Shown piece after piece: positions 15,837-24,295 of a stretch of 35,048 nucleotides of DNA. A program made the position numbers and the translations under genes. Within the stretch, counting starts at the first letter, position 1. Every line of letters begins with the position of its first letter. This DNA is from Planctomyces sp. (GTDB lineage: Bacteria > Planctomycetota > Planctomycetia > Planctomycetales > Planctomycetaceae): NCBI GenBank assembly GCA_027483405.1, contig JAIXUU010000369.1, positions 1 to 35,048 of the forward strand, read 5' to 3'. The notes under the pieces are model-generated. The model saw nothing but the letters and a program-made list of their open reading frames with translations, searched no databases and was not told where the DNA came from.

Positions 15837-15860
15837 TTCCTTGGTGCTCTTCTTGGTGGA
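15837..15860 (-). repeat. CACCACGAAG-type repeat, copy 3
   Basis: TTCCTTGGTGCTCTTCTTGG and following bases, a degenerate copy beginning two bases after the GxxExxY stop codon and in the same orientation as copy 1. Confidence 0.5.
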
Positions 15861-15958
15861 AACAATTAATACCATTCAACGACTATTAGCCGCATCTCTT
15901 TTTGTGAAGGTGTTGGATTCATCACATGAGTCGTCTTTACGGATGGGTTCTGGACGGT

Positions 15959-15986
15959 CACCACGAAGGACACGAAGAGCACGAAG
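15959..15986 (+). repeat. CACCACGAAG-type repeat, copy 4
   Basis: CACCACGAAGGACACGAAGA and following GCACGAAG, the best-preserved copy. It forms an inverted pair with 16172-16201. Confidence 0.7.
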
Positions 15987-16171
15987 ATAGGAATTGAAGA
16001 AATTCTCAAGAAATGAGTGATGCCTGATCTCGATCCGTTGATTAGCCATCGAGTTTCGTGGTTTGTTCGACTTGTCAATAAGCGTTGAGTATGTCCTTCG
16101 GCTGACCTGGGTTTTTTCGCGCTTCTGCGCGAAACCTCTACCACTATGTCATGCGGCAATTTCGTCAGATT

Positions 16172-16201
16172 TTCTTCGTGTTCTTCGTGTCCTTCGTGGT
16201 G
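16172..16201 (-). repeat. CACCACGAAG-type repeat, copy 5
   Basis: TTCTTCGTGTTCTTCGTGTC and following CTTCGTGGTG, the inverse of copy 4, enclosing a unique stretch of about 185 bases between the two. Confidence 0.7.
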
Positions 16202-16335
16202 AACTCGTATATTCCGTTTCCAGATCATCCATGCGACAATGAGCACGCGGAACATGGGCTTCGAAATGAATTTGGAGTTTGCACACGAGCAGTGGCGGGT
16301 CGCGGAGGGGGTGACGCGGCTGTTATGATGGGCGT

Positions 16336-18111
16336 ATGACACCACACGAAGCCATGAACCGCTGTCAGCAACTGATGTCCCACGCCTGGATGGTGCGCAC
16401 ATTTATCAAGCACTCGCCCGAGTGCGAAGACTTTCCAGAACTGATGGGGATTGTTCGCAGTGTGTTTGATCTGTCTCGCGCCCTCGAGACTCAGATTGAG
16501 AACCCGGAAAAATATCTGCTGATGCTGCGACGCAAGCTGTCGAAGTTCAAGGCGAGTGTCAGACAGTTTCGAGAGGATGCGACCCGGATCAGTGACCATA
16601 CGAACTTCAAGATGGCAGTGCAGTCGATTGAAGTCGTCACGAGTGACCTTGAGGCGATTCTGAAGGCATGTCCGGTGGGGCCTCAGGCACCGCCACCAGT
16701 GCGTTTACCTGGACGTATGGGTGAGACACCAATTCGACCTGAGACTGGGAAAGAGCCAGATCGCGTGGGAGCAGAGCCTGCCAGCCTGGCGCCCCAGCCT
16801 CGACAAGAGCGGCAGGTCATCGATGTCGACTGGCTCTTTGAACCTGATGTCAGCACGGGAAGTAAAGCTGCCGCAGGTCGCTTTCGAATTTGTGATTGGA
16901 AGGTAGTCGAGGGGTGCCGGGTGATTGTCGAAGATGGCGTAGTGGTGGAAGTGACCACCCAGCCGAAAGGGATTCCCAAAAACGGTCGAGCCATGTTGCC
17001 CCGGCTGGTGAATGCCCATACCCATCTGGAGTTTTCCTCTCTGGAAGAGCCATTTCCTGCTCAGGGAGAGTTTGCGGGCTGGATCCGCCAAGTGGTCGCC
17101 AGTCGGCAGCAGCAGAGCGTTCCACCTGCTGAATCGATTCGGCGAGGAATCGAAGAATCGCGACAAGCTGGCTTGGGAATCGTCGGAGAGATTGCGACCG
17201 ATGGCTGGCTGGAAGTTCTGGGAGAGACAAACAGTGCATCGCGGAATGCCTTCGGAAGCGCTGCGAATTCACCGCAGCTTGTCTCGAATGCCATGGATTT
17301 GCAGTTTGTGCTGTTTGCCGAAGTGCTGGGTTTTTCCCGAGAGAGGCAAGAGCAGACCTTGGATAGGGCACGAAGACTGGCTGCGGGATTGACGGCAGCC
17401 GACGAAAAGGCGGTCAGGTTCGCTTTAAGTCCTCATGCACCTTACACCGTCCCCCTGGATCTGCTGGAGCAGGTGGTGGATCTGAGCCGGTCGATGGGAA
17501 ATGTCCCGGTCGCGATGCATTTGGCAGAAAGTCTGGAGGAAATTGAACTTCTGGAACGGGGAACGGGCCCTTTAGCAACGATGCTGCAGGATTTCGGACT
17601 ATGGCAATCTGGACTGTTTGGCGGACGCTCGATCGATGATTATCTCGATCGACTGCAGTCAGCCGCATGCGGATTGATCATTCATGGAAACTATCTGACT
17701 TCGGCTCAGATGGATCGGATCCAGAATCAGCCGCAATTGTCGGTCGTCTGGTGCCCGCGAACCCATGCGGCTTTTGGACATGCCCCGTATCCACTGCAGG
17801 AATTGATGAGTCGTGGCATCAATGTGGCTCTCGGAACCGATAGCAGAGCGTCCAATCCGGATTTGAGCCTGTGGAAAGAGATCCAGTTCATCGGCAGTCG
17901 GTTCCCGGAGATGTCGAGTCTGCAATTGCTTGAACTTGCAACTGTGAATGGATTTACGGCTCTCGGATATGATCTGGAGACCTCTTCAGGAGGTCTTGTA
18001 CCTGCTTCAAAGGGACAGCGTCCCGCATGGACTTGTATTCAGGCGGAGCAACCCTCTCAACTGCATCCGCATGCACTGCACAAAACGCAGATCATCTCTT
18101 GGCAGGGATAG
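16336..18111 (+). CDS. Amidohydrolase (deaminase-like) fused to an N-terminal helical domain
   Basis: A 591-residue protein in two parts. Residues 1-110 are a charged helical domain (HAWMVRTFIKHSPECEDFPE, then a stretch rich in K and R) that I do not recognise as part of the enzyme family. A proline-rich linker (about 113-158) follows, then a metal-dependent amidohydrolase. Its ligands are HTH (H228, H230), HLAES with H395 and a probable catalytic glutamate, and GTDSRASNP with D502; SPHAPYT and HGNYL are also present. The HLAE and GTDS pattern fits aminohydrolases such as chlorohydrolase, S-adenosylhomocysteine or aminodeoxyfutalosine deaminases; the substrate cannot be fixed from sequence. 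It stands alone, with 177 bases before rrf2. The start ATG 16336 lacks a clear Shine-Dalgarno. Family is firm, substrate open. Confidence 0.85.
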   Translation: MTPHEAMNRCQQLMSHAWMVRTFIKHSPECEDFPELMGIVRSVFDLSRALETQIENPEKYLLMLRRKLSKFKASVRQFREDATRISDHTNFKMAVQSIEVVTSDLEAILKACPVGPQAPPPVRLPGRMGETPIRPETGKEPDRVGAEPASLAPQPRQERQVIDVDWLFEPDVSTGSKAAAGRFRICDWKVVEGCRVIVEDGVVVEVTTQPKGIPKNGRAMLPRLVNAHTHLEFSSLEEPFPAQGEFAGWIRQVVASRQQQSVPPAESIRRGIEESRQAGLGIVGEIATDGWLEVLGETNSASRNAFGSAANSPQLVSNAMDLQFVLFAEVLGFSRERQEQTLDRARRLAAGLTAADEKAVRFALSPHAPYTVPLDLLEQVVDLSRSMGNVPVAMHLAESLEEIELLERGTGPLATMLQDFGLWQSGLFGGRSIDDYLDRLQSAACGLIIHGNYLTSAQMDRIQNQPQLSVVWCPRTHAAFGHAPYPLQELMSRGINVALGTDSRASNPDLSLWKEIQFIGSRFPEMSSLQLLELATVNGFTALGYDLETSSGGLVPASKGQRPAWTCIQAEQPSQLHPHALHKTQIISWQG

Positions 18112-18288
18112 TTACTTGCGAATTGTCGGAGTCGCAATTTGAGAGACAGGGATCTCCCGTCGGGCCAAAACGTCACTGAACATTGACATTTTTGCCCTGG
18201 CAGCGATAAATTCCCACTGCATAGGTGATGATTCCTGTTGGTGGGCATGCCTTCGTTTCGAAGTGCGTGGTAGGAGAAGAGATACGCG

Positions 18289-18759
18289 ATGAAGCTTTCG
18301 CGGAAATCTGATTATGCCTTACGGGCACTGGTCACGCTGGCGATCCGTCAGCGGGAAGGCGGGCCACCCACTCCTGTGCGAGAGCTGGCCAAGATCAATG
18401 ATATTCCACGGCGGTTTCTTGAAATGATCATGCTCGAGCTGAAAGCGGCTGGCTGGGTGACGAGTGTGGCTGGCCGGATCGGCGGGTTCCATCTGGCAGT
18501 TCCGCCTGAGCAATTGTCGATGGGCCAGGTGGTGCGTTTATTTGATGGCACACTGGCACCTTTGCCGTGCGTTTCAGTCACACACCACGAGGTTTGTTCA
18601 CAGGAAACATCATGTCGATTTCGTCGTGTGCTCCTGGATATTCGCAATTACACCGCCCGGCGGATGGATCAGGCCACACTCCAGGCGGTCGTCGATTCAC
18701 AACCCGTGATGAGAGAAGAGATCTTTGCAGTCGGGTTTTCTGGTGGGGATGGAATCTGA
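18289..18759 (+). CDS. Rrf2 family transcriptional regulator
   Basis: A 156-residue winged-helix regulator. MKLSRKSDYALRAL is the standard Rrf2 opening. The recognition region is IPRRFLEMIMLELKAAGWV (39-57), followed by the wing GRIGGFHLA. Three cysteines, C94, C103 and C109 (C-x8-C-x5-C), lie where Fe-S-binding members such as IscR have their ligands, although the spacing differs from IscR. TAGGAGAAGAG lies eight bases before ATG 18289. The sulfate-binding protein gene starts 65 bases downstream on the same strand, so control of sulfur uptake is the natural inference, in the manner of sulfur-responsive Rrf2 proteins such as CymR. Whether it binds a cluster or a metabolite is unknown. Confidence 0.9.
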   Translation: MKLSRKSDYALRALVTLAIRQREGGPPTPVRELAKINDIPRRFLEMIMLELKAAGWVTSVAGRIGGFHLAVPPEQLSMGQVVRLFDGTLAPLPCVSVTHHEVCSQETSCRFRRVLLDIRNYTARRMDQATLQAVVDSQPVMREEIFAVGFSGGDGI

Positions 18760-18824
18760 GGTTTTCGTTCCATTTCCGGAATGAACGACATACGAACTGC
18801 GATCAACAAGAGGCCATAGAAGAG

Positions 18825-19883
18825 ATGACAATCCACTCGTTCAAGACAGGCTCTGCGATGACTTTCCGCGGGCTGGCAGCGCTGATGACGTTGACCGCCA
18901 TTGGCATGAGCCTGGCCACTTCCGGGTGCACGAAAAAATCCTCGAACAGCCAGGAACTCCTGCACGTTTCGTACGACGTCACTCGCGAAATCTGCACGGC
19001 GGTGAATGAAAAATTCATCAAGCGTTATGAAGCCGAATCGGGCAAAAAACTGACGATTAAACAATCGCATGGTGGATCTTCGAGCCAGGCACGATCCGTG
19101 ATTGATGGCTTGAAGGCAGATGTCGTTTCACTGGCATTGTGGATCGACATTAATGCCATCGCCAAATCGGGATTGATTGAACCCGGCTGGGAGAATCGAT
19201 TGCCCAATGAGTCGATTCCTTACTTTTCAACGGTCGTGTTCGTCGTTCGCAAAGGGAACCCGAAGAACATCAAGGATTGGCCCGACCTTGTTCGCGAAGG
19301 GGTGGAAGTGATTACTCCCAATCCCAAGTCCTCGGGAAATGGTAAACTGAGTTTCCTGGCGGCGTGGGGAAGTGTAACTACACGTGGCGGGAGCGACGAA
19401 GAGGCCATGAAGTACCTGACCGATTTGTATCGGCATGTCCCTGTGCTGGAATCGGGAGGTCGTGGTGCGACGACGACGTTCTTGAATAAACGCATTGGCG
19501 ATGTGCAACTCGCCTGGGAAAACGAAGGATATCTGGCGGTCAAAGAGAGCAAAGGCGAGGTTGAAATCGTCTATCCACCGGTAAGTATTCGTGCTGAGCC
19601 AATGGTTGCCGTGGTGACATCGAACACTAAAAAGAAAGGGACTTCAGAGACCGCCGAAGCCTATCTGAAGTTCTACTTTGAACCTGAGGTGCAGAAACTG
19701 ATTGCCGAGAACTACTTCCGGCCCAGTGACCCCCAGGTGGCCGAAGAGTTTAAAGATAACTTTCCATCATTGACCATGTTCCGCGTGACGGATATCTCCA
19801 AGGGTTGGGATGATGTTCAGACCAGGTTCTTTGTTGAAGGAGCATTATTTGATCAGATTTCGAAACTGGCAGCGCAGCGATAG
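18825..19883 (+). CDS. sbp: Sulfate ABC transporter substrate-binding protein
   Basis: A 352-residue exported solute-binding protein that would hand sulfate (or thiosulfate) to the CysTW permease. After a hydrophobic leader (about 14-31) comes LATSGC with C35, a possible lipobox though T at -3 is unusual. Family marks are LLHVSYDVTREICTAVNEKF, KQSHGGSSSQARSVIDGLKA, DVVSLALWIDINAI, TPNPKSSGNGKLSFLAAWGS, LLESGGRGATTTF-like VLESGGRGATTTF, and VQLAWENEGYLAVKE. These are the strongest marks of the Sbp/CysP family. ATG 18825 is chosen because it opens the leader; ATG 18858 is an alternative. The frame is open further upstream into rrf2 but that part is not protein of this family. First transport gene of a complete importer. 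Confidence 0.93.
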   Translation: MTIHSFKTGSAMTFRGLAALMTLTAIGMSLATSGCTKKSSNSQELLHVSYDVTREICTAVNEKFIKRYEAESGKKLTIKQSHGGSSSQARSVIDGLKADVVSLALWIDINAIAKSGLIEPGWENRLPNESIPYFSTVVFVVRKGNPKNIKDWPDLVREGVEVITPNPKSSGNGKLSFLAAWGSVTTRGGSDEEAMKYLTDLYRHVPVLESGGRGATTTFLNKRIGDVQLAWENEGYLAVKESKGEVEIVYPPVSIRAEPMVAVVTSNTKKKGTSETAEAYLKFYFEPEVQKLIAENYFRPSDPQVAEEFKDNFPSLTMFRVTDISKGWDDVQTRFFVEGALFDQISKLAAQR

Positions 19884-20016
19884 ATAACAGCCATTCGTAT
19901 GCGGTGTATGGCTCGAAGACGATGTGCAGGCTTGCGGGTTAGTGTTTGAAATCATCTGGGATTTGACAACAAAGGATCGGTTGATTGCAGCCGGTTGACT
20001 TGAGGCCAATAAGTTG

Positions 20017-20868
20017 ATGTCTTCTGCCATAACAGCTCCTCCGCCAGCGGGTCTTAAGAAACGCCGTGTCCTTCCCGGGCTGGGCCTGAGCCTGGGCTAT
20101 TCCATCACTGTTTTGACTCTGCTGCTGTTCATCCCGCTGGCGGCCTGTTTTGCGAAAGCCGCCACACTCACCCCATCGCAGTTCTGGGCCGCTGCCTGGA
20201 GTGAACGAGCCCAGTCAGCATACTTTGTGACATTTTTCTGCTCGCTGATTGCCGCAATCATCGATTCGATTATCGGTGTCATTCTCGCATGGGTGCTGGT
20301 GCGATATCAGTTTTTCGGGAAACGGTTTATCGATTCGCTCATCGACCTGCCGTTTGCCTTACCGACGGCTGTTGCCGGACTGGTCTATGCGAACATGTAT
20401 GCCGAGCACGGCTGGTTCGGTAAATGGCTGGTCCCGTGGGGTATCCATGTGGCTTTCACCAAGCTCGGGATCATTCTCGTGCTGGTATTCGTGGGTTTGC
20501 CTTTTGTCGTGAGAACAGTTCAGCCTTTGCTGGAAACTCTCGATGACGATCTTGAAGACGCTGCCGAGTTATTGGGCGCCACCCGCTGGCAGACACTTTC
20601 GATGGTGATCTTCCCTGCCATACAGCCGGCTTTGCTGACAGGTTTTGCGTTGACGTTTGCCCGGGCCATTGGCGAGTTCGGCTCGGTGATTTTTATCTCG
20701 GGAAACCTGCAGTACAAAACAGAAATCGCTCCGTATCTGATTGTTTCCCGGTTGGAAGAATATGCGTATGCCGAAGCGACGGCTGTTGCCGTCGTGCTGA
20801 TTGTGATCTCACTGATCCTGCTGGTGATCATTAACGGACTCGAACGCTGGAACCGCCGCTATGACTGA
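20017..20868 (+). CDS. cysT: Sulfate ABC transporter permease CysT
   Basis: A 283-residue inner membrane permease with about six membrane spans. The EAA loop that contacts the ATPase is EDAAELLGATRWQTLSMVIF, followed by PAIQPALLTG. DLPFALPTAVAGLVYANMY and ARAIGEFGSVIFISGN are typical of CysT/CysU. ATG 20017 follows GAGGCCAATAAGTTG. It pairs with CysW, whose gene overlaps the end of this one by eight bases, and lies 133 bases behind the binding protein gene. Confidence 0.95.
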   Translation: MSSAITAPPPAGLKKRRVLPGLGLSLGYSITVLTLLLFIPLAACFAKAATLTPSQFWAAAWSERAQSAYFVTFFCSLIAAIIDSIIGVILAWVLVRYQFFGKRFIDSLIDLPFALPTAVAGLVYANMYAEHGWFGKWLVPWGIHVAFTKLGIILVLVFVGLPFVVRTVQPLLETLDDDLEDAAELLGATRWQTLSMVIFPAIQPALLTGFALTFARAIGEFGSVIFISGNLQYKTEIAPYLIVSRLEEYAYAEATAVAVVLIVISLILLVIINGLERWNRRYD

Positions 20869-21730
20869 ACCCGCCCGCCGCGGCTTCAGCCGCTCACGAG
20901 AACCCGCCTGGTTGAAATGGCTGCTGATCGGGATTGTGTACCTGATTGTTGTGGTGCTGATTATTGTGCCGCTGCTGCAGGTCTTCTCGATTGCCCTTTC
21001 TGCCGGATGGAATGCCTTCGTACAGAAAGCACTGGTCGACCCCGATTCGCTGCATGCGATGTGGATGACGTTTGTGGTCAGCTCGATTTCGGTAACAATC
21101 AACATCTTCTTTGGTATGGCGTTGGCGTGGGCTGTGGCCAGGTTTCAATTCCCGGGCCGGACGCTATTGATTTCGATGGTCGATCTGCCATTTGCAATTT
21201 CGCCAGTGGCCGTGGGCCTGATGTTCATGCTGCTGTTTGGACGCCAGGGGTTTTTTGGCAGCACTCTGGAAGAGTGGGGGATCGAGATTGTTTTTTCGAC
21301 CCCGGGGCTGATTCTGGCGACAACGTTTGTGACATTACCATTTATCGCGCGTGAATTGATCCCGGTGATGGAGGCCATTGGCCCGGATGAAGAACTGGCG
21401 GCGATCACGTTGGGAGCATCCGGCTGGCAAATGTTCTGGCTGGTGACCATCCCGAACATTCGCTGGGCGCTGCTCTATGGAGTGATTCTTTGTACGGCCC
21501 GAGCGATGGGCGAATTCGGTGCCGTTTCGGTGCTTTCCGGGAAGATCGCCGGTTCGACGGAGACGATGCCACTGCGCGTTGACAAGCTCTTTCATGAACA
21601 TGATGAACCCGGTGCCTTTGCGGTCGCCTCGATTCTGACATTGTTTGCGTTGATGACTTTGATTGCCAAAGCTGCACTCGAGCACTGGGTGCTGGCCTCG
21701 ATCAAAAAACCTGATGCCAACGAGTTGTAA
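20861..21730 (+). CDS. cysW: Sulfate ABC transporter permease CysW
   Basis: A 289-residue membrane permease that forms the channel with CysT. The hydrophobic segments begin at WLLIGIVYLIVVVLIIVPLL. DLPFAISPVAVGLMFMLLFG, the EAA loop ELAAITLGASGWQMFWLVTI, and ARAMGEFGAVSVLSGKIAG are the CysW hallmarks. ATG 20861 lies inside the end of cysT (eight-base overlap), which implies coupled translation. cysA follows 74 bases later. Confidence 0.95.
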   Translation: MTEPARRGFSRSREPAWLKWLLIGIVYLIVVVLIIVPLLQVFSIALSAGWNAFVQKALVDPDSLHAMWMTFVVSSISVTINIFFGMALAWAVARFQFPGRTLLISMVDLPFAISPVAVGLMFMLLFGRQGFFGSTLEEWGIEIVFSTPGLILATTFVTLPFIARELIPVMEAIGPDEELAAITLGASGWQMFWLVTIPNIRWALLYGVILCTARAMGEFGAVSVLSGKIAGSTETMPLRVDKLFHEHDEPGAFAVASILTLFALMTLIAKAALEHWVLASIKKPDANEL

Positions 21731-21804
21731 CTGCAAAGAATTGGATCACTGGAATACGGACAAACTTTAACTGCTAACAGCAGCTTGAATATCTGGAATA
21801 GCGT

Positions 21805-22866
21805 ATGTCCATTCGTGTTGAACAGGTCACAAAACGATTCGGTGCTTTTACGGCACTCGACCGCTTGACCGTAGAAGCCAAAGGTGGCGAACTGCTGGCG
21901 CTCCTGGGCCCCAGTGGCTCCGGGAAAACCACGCTGCTCAGAATCATTGCCGGTCTCGAGCATGCTGATGAAGGGGTTGTGCGTTACGAAGAAGAAGACG
22001 TGACTGGTACTCATCCCCGTCAGCGCGGAGTGGGCTTTGTCTTTCAGCACTATGCATTGTTCCGTCACATGACCGTCTTCGACAATATTGGCTTTGGCAT
22101 GCGGATTCGAAAAGAATCCAAACAGGTCATTACACAGCGTGTCCGCGAACTGCTGCATCTGGTGAGGCTGGAAGGGCTCGAAAATCGCTTCCCAGCGCAG
22201 CTTTCGGGCGGGCAGCGACAACGTGTGGCTCTAGCTCGCGCTCTCGCTGTGCAGCCGAAAGTGCTCTTACTCGATGAACCCTTTGGCGCTCTCGATGCGA
22301 AGGTTCGTCAGGAATTGCGGCAATGGCTCCGCCAATTGCACGATGAAGTACCGATCACCACGATTTTCGTGACTCACGATCAGGAAGAGGCGTTTGAAGT
22401 GGCCGACCGGGTGGTGGTCATGAAATCAGGAAGGATCGAGCAGGTTGGCTCCCCGCAGGAAGTGTTCGATCACCCGGCTAACCCGTTTGTAATGGATTTT
22501 CTAGGGCATGTGAACGTGTTCCACGGACGTGTCCACGATGGCAAAATGGTGGCAGGTGGCATCGAGTTCAATGCCCCAGAAAACTCTGCCAACGCTCCCA
22601 ACGCAACGGCCTACGTACGACCGCACGATGTCGATCTCACGCGGATTCCTGAAAGTACCGAATCAATCCGCGTAAAAATTCTACAGATCAATCCTGCGGG
22701 AGCCGTCGCCCGCGTCCGCTGCTATTCGGAAGAGTTCGGGATCACCCTGCAGATCGACTTGAGCCGAGATCGCTATCTGGCACTTAAGCCTGTCGCTGGC
22801 GAAGAATTGTTCGCCTCACCCCGCCATGCTCGAATCTTCTCGCCTAAGGAAGATTATTCCATCTGA
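21805..22866 (+). CDS. cysA: Sulfate ABC transporter ATP-binding protein CysA
   Basis: A 353-residue cytoplasmic ATPase that powers the importer. Walker A is GPSGSGKTT (35-43), the Q-loop is FVFQHYALF, the signature is LSGGQ (133-137), Walker B is VLLLDE (153-158), and the switch histidine is H191 in VTHDQEE. The C-terminal part (from about 240) is the TOBE-type regulatory domain, including [14 protein letters not shown]. Last gene of the sbp-cysT-cysW-cysA run. Downstream, GGTCTCG at 22927 and CGAGACC at 22951 could pair, but no T-run follows. It converges with the small gene at 22990. Confidence 0.95.
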   Translation: MSIRVEQVTKRFGAFTALDRLTVEAKGGELLALLGPSGSGKTTLLRIIAGLEHADEGVVRYEEEDVTGTHPRQRGVGFVFQHYALFRHMTVFDNIGFGMRIRKESKQVITQRVRELLHLVRLEGLENRFPAQLSGGQRQRVALARALAVQPKVLLLDEPFGALDAKVRQELRQWLRQLHDEVPITTIFVTHDQEEAFEVADRVVVMKSGRIEQVGSPQEVFDHPANPFVMDFLGHVNVFHGRVHDGKMVAGGIEFNAPENSANAPNATAYVRPHDVDLTRIPESTESIRVKILQINPAGAVARVRCYSEEFGITLQIDLSRDRYLALKPVAGEELFASPRHARIFSPKEDYSI

Positions 22867-22989
22867 GATACCGCCTCACGAAATGAGGCATCAGTGGTCA
22901 AACATCGGGAGTGCGAAAAGCGTCAAGGTCTCGTCGTGGTGGAGTTACGTCGAGACCCGCGCCTTAAGAAGTCCATAGAATGAAGCCCG

Positions 22990-23265
22990 CTATTTGAGTT
23001 TGATTTGCTTGAACTGCTGGTCGCGTATCCCTTCGTTTGTCGGGGCATAATCTTCCCACACCTGGCCAGTGGCGGTGTCGAGCACATACGCATGGCCAGG
23101 AATTCCTGCGATCTGATACCGGCCAATCACAGAGGAATTTCCAGTTCCCACACGCGGCACAGCCATCGGTTGAGCCTTGGCGGCCACATACGAAGCCAGA
23201 ACCACCGCTCCGCCCAAAGTCAGCCCAAAACTGATCCCCAGAATCGCCGCACTTTTCGAATCCAC
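22990..23265 (-). CDS. Small single-span membrane protein, unknown function
   Basis: From GTG 23265 this gives a 91-residue protein: MDSKSAAILGISFGLTLGGA and a hydrophobic span up to about residue 27, then a soluble part with RYQIAGIPGHAYVLDTATGQ and VWEDYAP. This part looks like a small beta-hairpin display of the type ending in DT-x-TGxVW. GCGAGGAA lies about six bases upstream of this GTG, a good Shine-Dalgarno. The frame is open upstream to a TTG at 23334 (114 residues in all) with only AAGG before it. It is convergent with cysA and divergent from the SDR gene. No function assigned. Confidence 0.6.
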   Translation of the reverse strand: MDSKSAAILGISFGLTLGGAVVLASYVAAKAQPMAVPRVGTGNSSVIGRYQIAGIPGHAYVLDTATGQVWEDYAPTNEGIRDQQFKQIKLK

Positions 23266-23399
23266 GGTGTATTCCTCGCGAGAATAGAGTTCAGCCACTC
23301 GCCTGCTCTCAGTAGAATTGTTAAGTTCATCCAAAGCAGAGCCTTACAAAACAGCCTGCATATTAGACCGATCTTGTGTTGGCACTGAAAAGACACAAA

Positions 23400-24182
23400 A
23401 TGAAACTTCTTGGCAAGAATGCATTGGTCACTGGTTCGTCTCGCGGGATTGGCCGAGGCTGTGCGATTGAGTTGGCTCGGGCCGGGGCCAATGTGGCGAT
23501 CAATTATTTCAGCAATCGGGACGAAGCCGAATCGCTTGCTCGGGAGATTGAAGCACTGGGCCGGAAGGCGGTGATCTTCCAAGGCGATGTCTCACAGCAG
23601 GAGGTGATTGAACGCATGATCGACGAGACCGCCCAGGCGCTGGGCAGTCTGGATCTGTTTGTCTCGAATGCGGTCTATAGTGATCGTGAGCCAATGCTCA
23701 AAGCCAATCTCGATGGGTTCCGTCGCACGATTGATGTCTGCATGTGGGGCGCGTTTTACGGCGTACGTGCTGCGGCACTGAAAATGGTCGCTCAAGGGCA
23801 AGGCGGAGCGATGGCAGTGATCAGTTCACCCCACGCCGTCATCGCCATCCCGACAGCCATGGCCTATAACATGGCGAAGGCGGCGATCGACCACATGGCC
23901 CGCACTGCGGCTATCGAACTGGCACCCCATCGCATCCGCATCAATATCATTCACCCCGGCTGGATTGATACACCCGGCGAACGTAAGTTTTTTACCGAAG
24001 AGCAATTAGCCGAAGGAGCCAGAAAACTCCCCTTTGGTCGACTGGGACAACCCGAAGAGATTGGAAAAGCTGTGGCTTTTGCACTCAGTGATGATGCGGC
24101 CTATATGACGGGTAGCACACTCTTGATTGATGGTGGTGTCAGCCTTCCCTGGTGGTCAAATCGGGAATCTGGCCAGCAATAG
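23400..24182 (+). CDS. SDR family NAD(P)-dependent oxidoreductase
   Basis: A 260-residue classical short-chain dehydrogenase/reductase. The cofactor loop is TGSSRGIG (11-18), the stabilising motif NAV occupies the usual NAG site (90-92), the catalytic serine lies in VISSPHA (S142 or S143), and Y156 and K160 form AYNMAK. RINIIHPGWIDTPG and the terminal TGSTLLIDGG are standard. The closest general type is the 3-oxoacyl-ACP reductase/glucose dehydrogenase group, but the substrate cannot be read from sequence. ATG 23400 opens the first strand; a longer opening from 23376 adds eight residues without family support. No clear operon partner. Confidence 0.92.
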   Translation: MKLLGKNALVTGSSRGIGRGCAIELARAGANVAINYFSNRDEAESLAREIEALGRKAVIFQGDVSQQEVIERMIDETAQALGSLDLFVSNAVYSDREPMLKANLDGFRRTIDVCMWGAFYGVRAAALKMVAQGQGGAMAVISSPHAVIAIPTAMAYNMAKAAIDHMARTAAIELAPHRIRINIIHPGWIDTPGERKFFTEEQLAEGARKLPFGRLGQPEEIGKAVAFALSDDAAYMTGSTLLIDGGVSLPWWSNRESGQQ

Positions 24183-24295
24183 TTCTCTCAACGTGTCGAT
24201 AGAGTTTGTGACTACGACTGTCTATTGAGTGTGCATTGTCTGATTAATAATTCTTAGATCTTGACTTGTGAGTAAATTATTGGCGGGAGACGGCT

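Larger units (their letters stand above)
15836..16335. other. 500-base gene-free region rich in repeats
   Basis: Open frames here translate to GHEEHEE or FVFFVSFVV strings, the usual artefact of CACCACGAAG-type repeats, so no gene is called. The region contains repeat copies 3, 4 and 5 and a short hairpin TTTCGCGC-TTCT-GCGCGAAA at 16115-16134. Confidence 0.6.

Noticed and set aside
16151-16339. 62-residue plus-strand frame
   Set aside because: IFFVFFVSFVV is again a translated repeat; no Shine-Dalgarno and no protein-like remainder.
15866-16402. 178-residue minus-strand frame
   Set aside because: Its translation contains VHHEGHEEHEE and FVLFVSFVV, which come from CACCACGAAG-type repeats, and it overlaps the start of the amidohydrolase gene.
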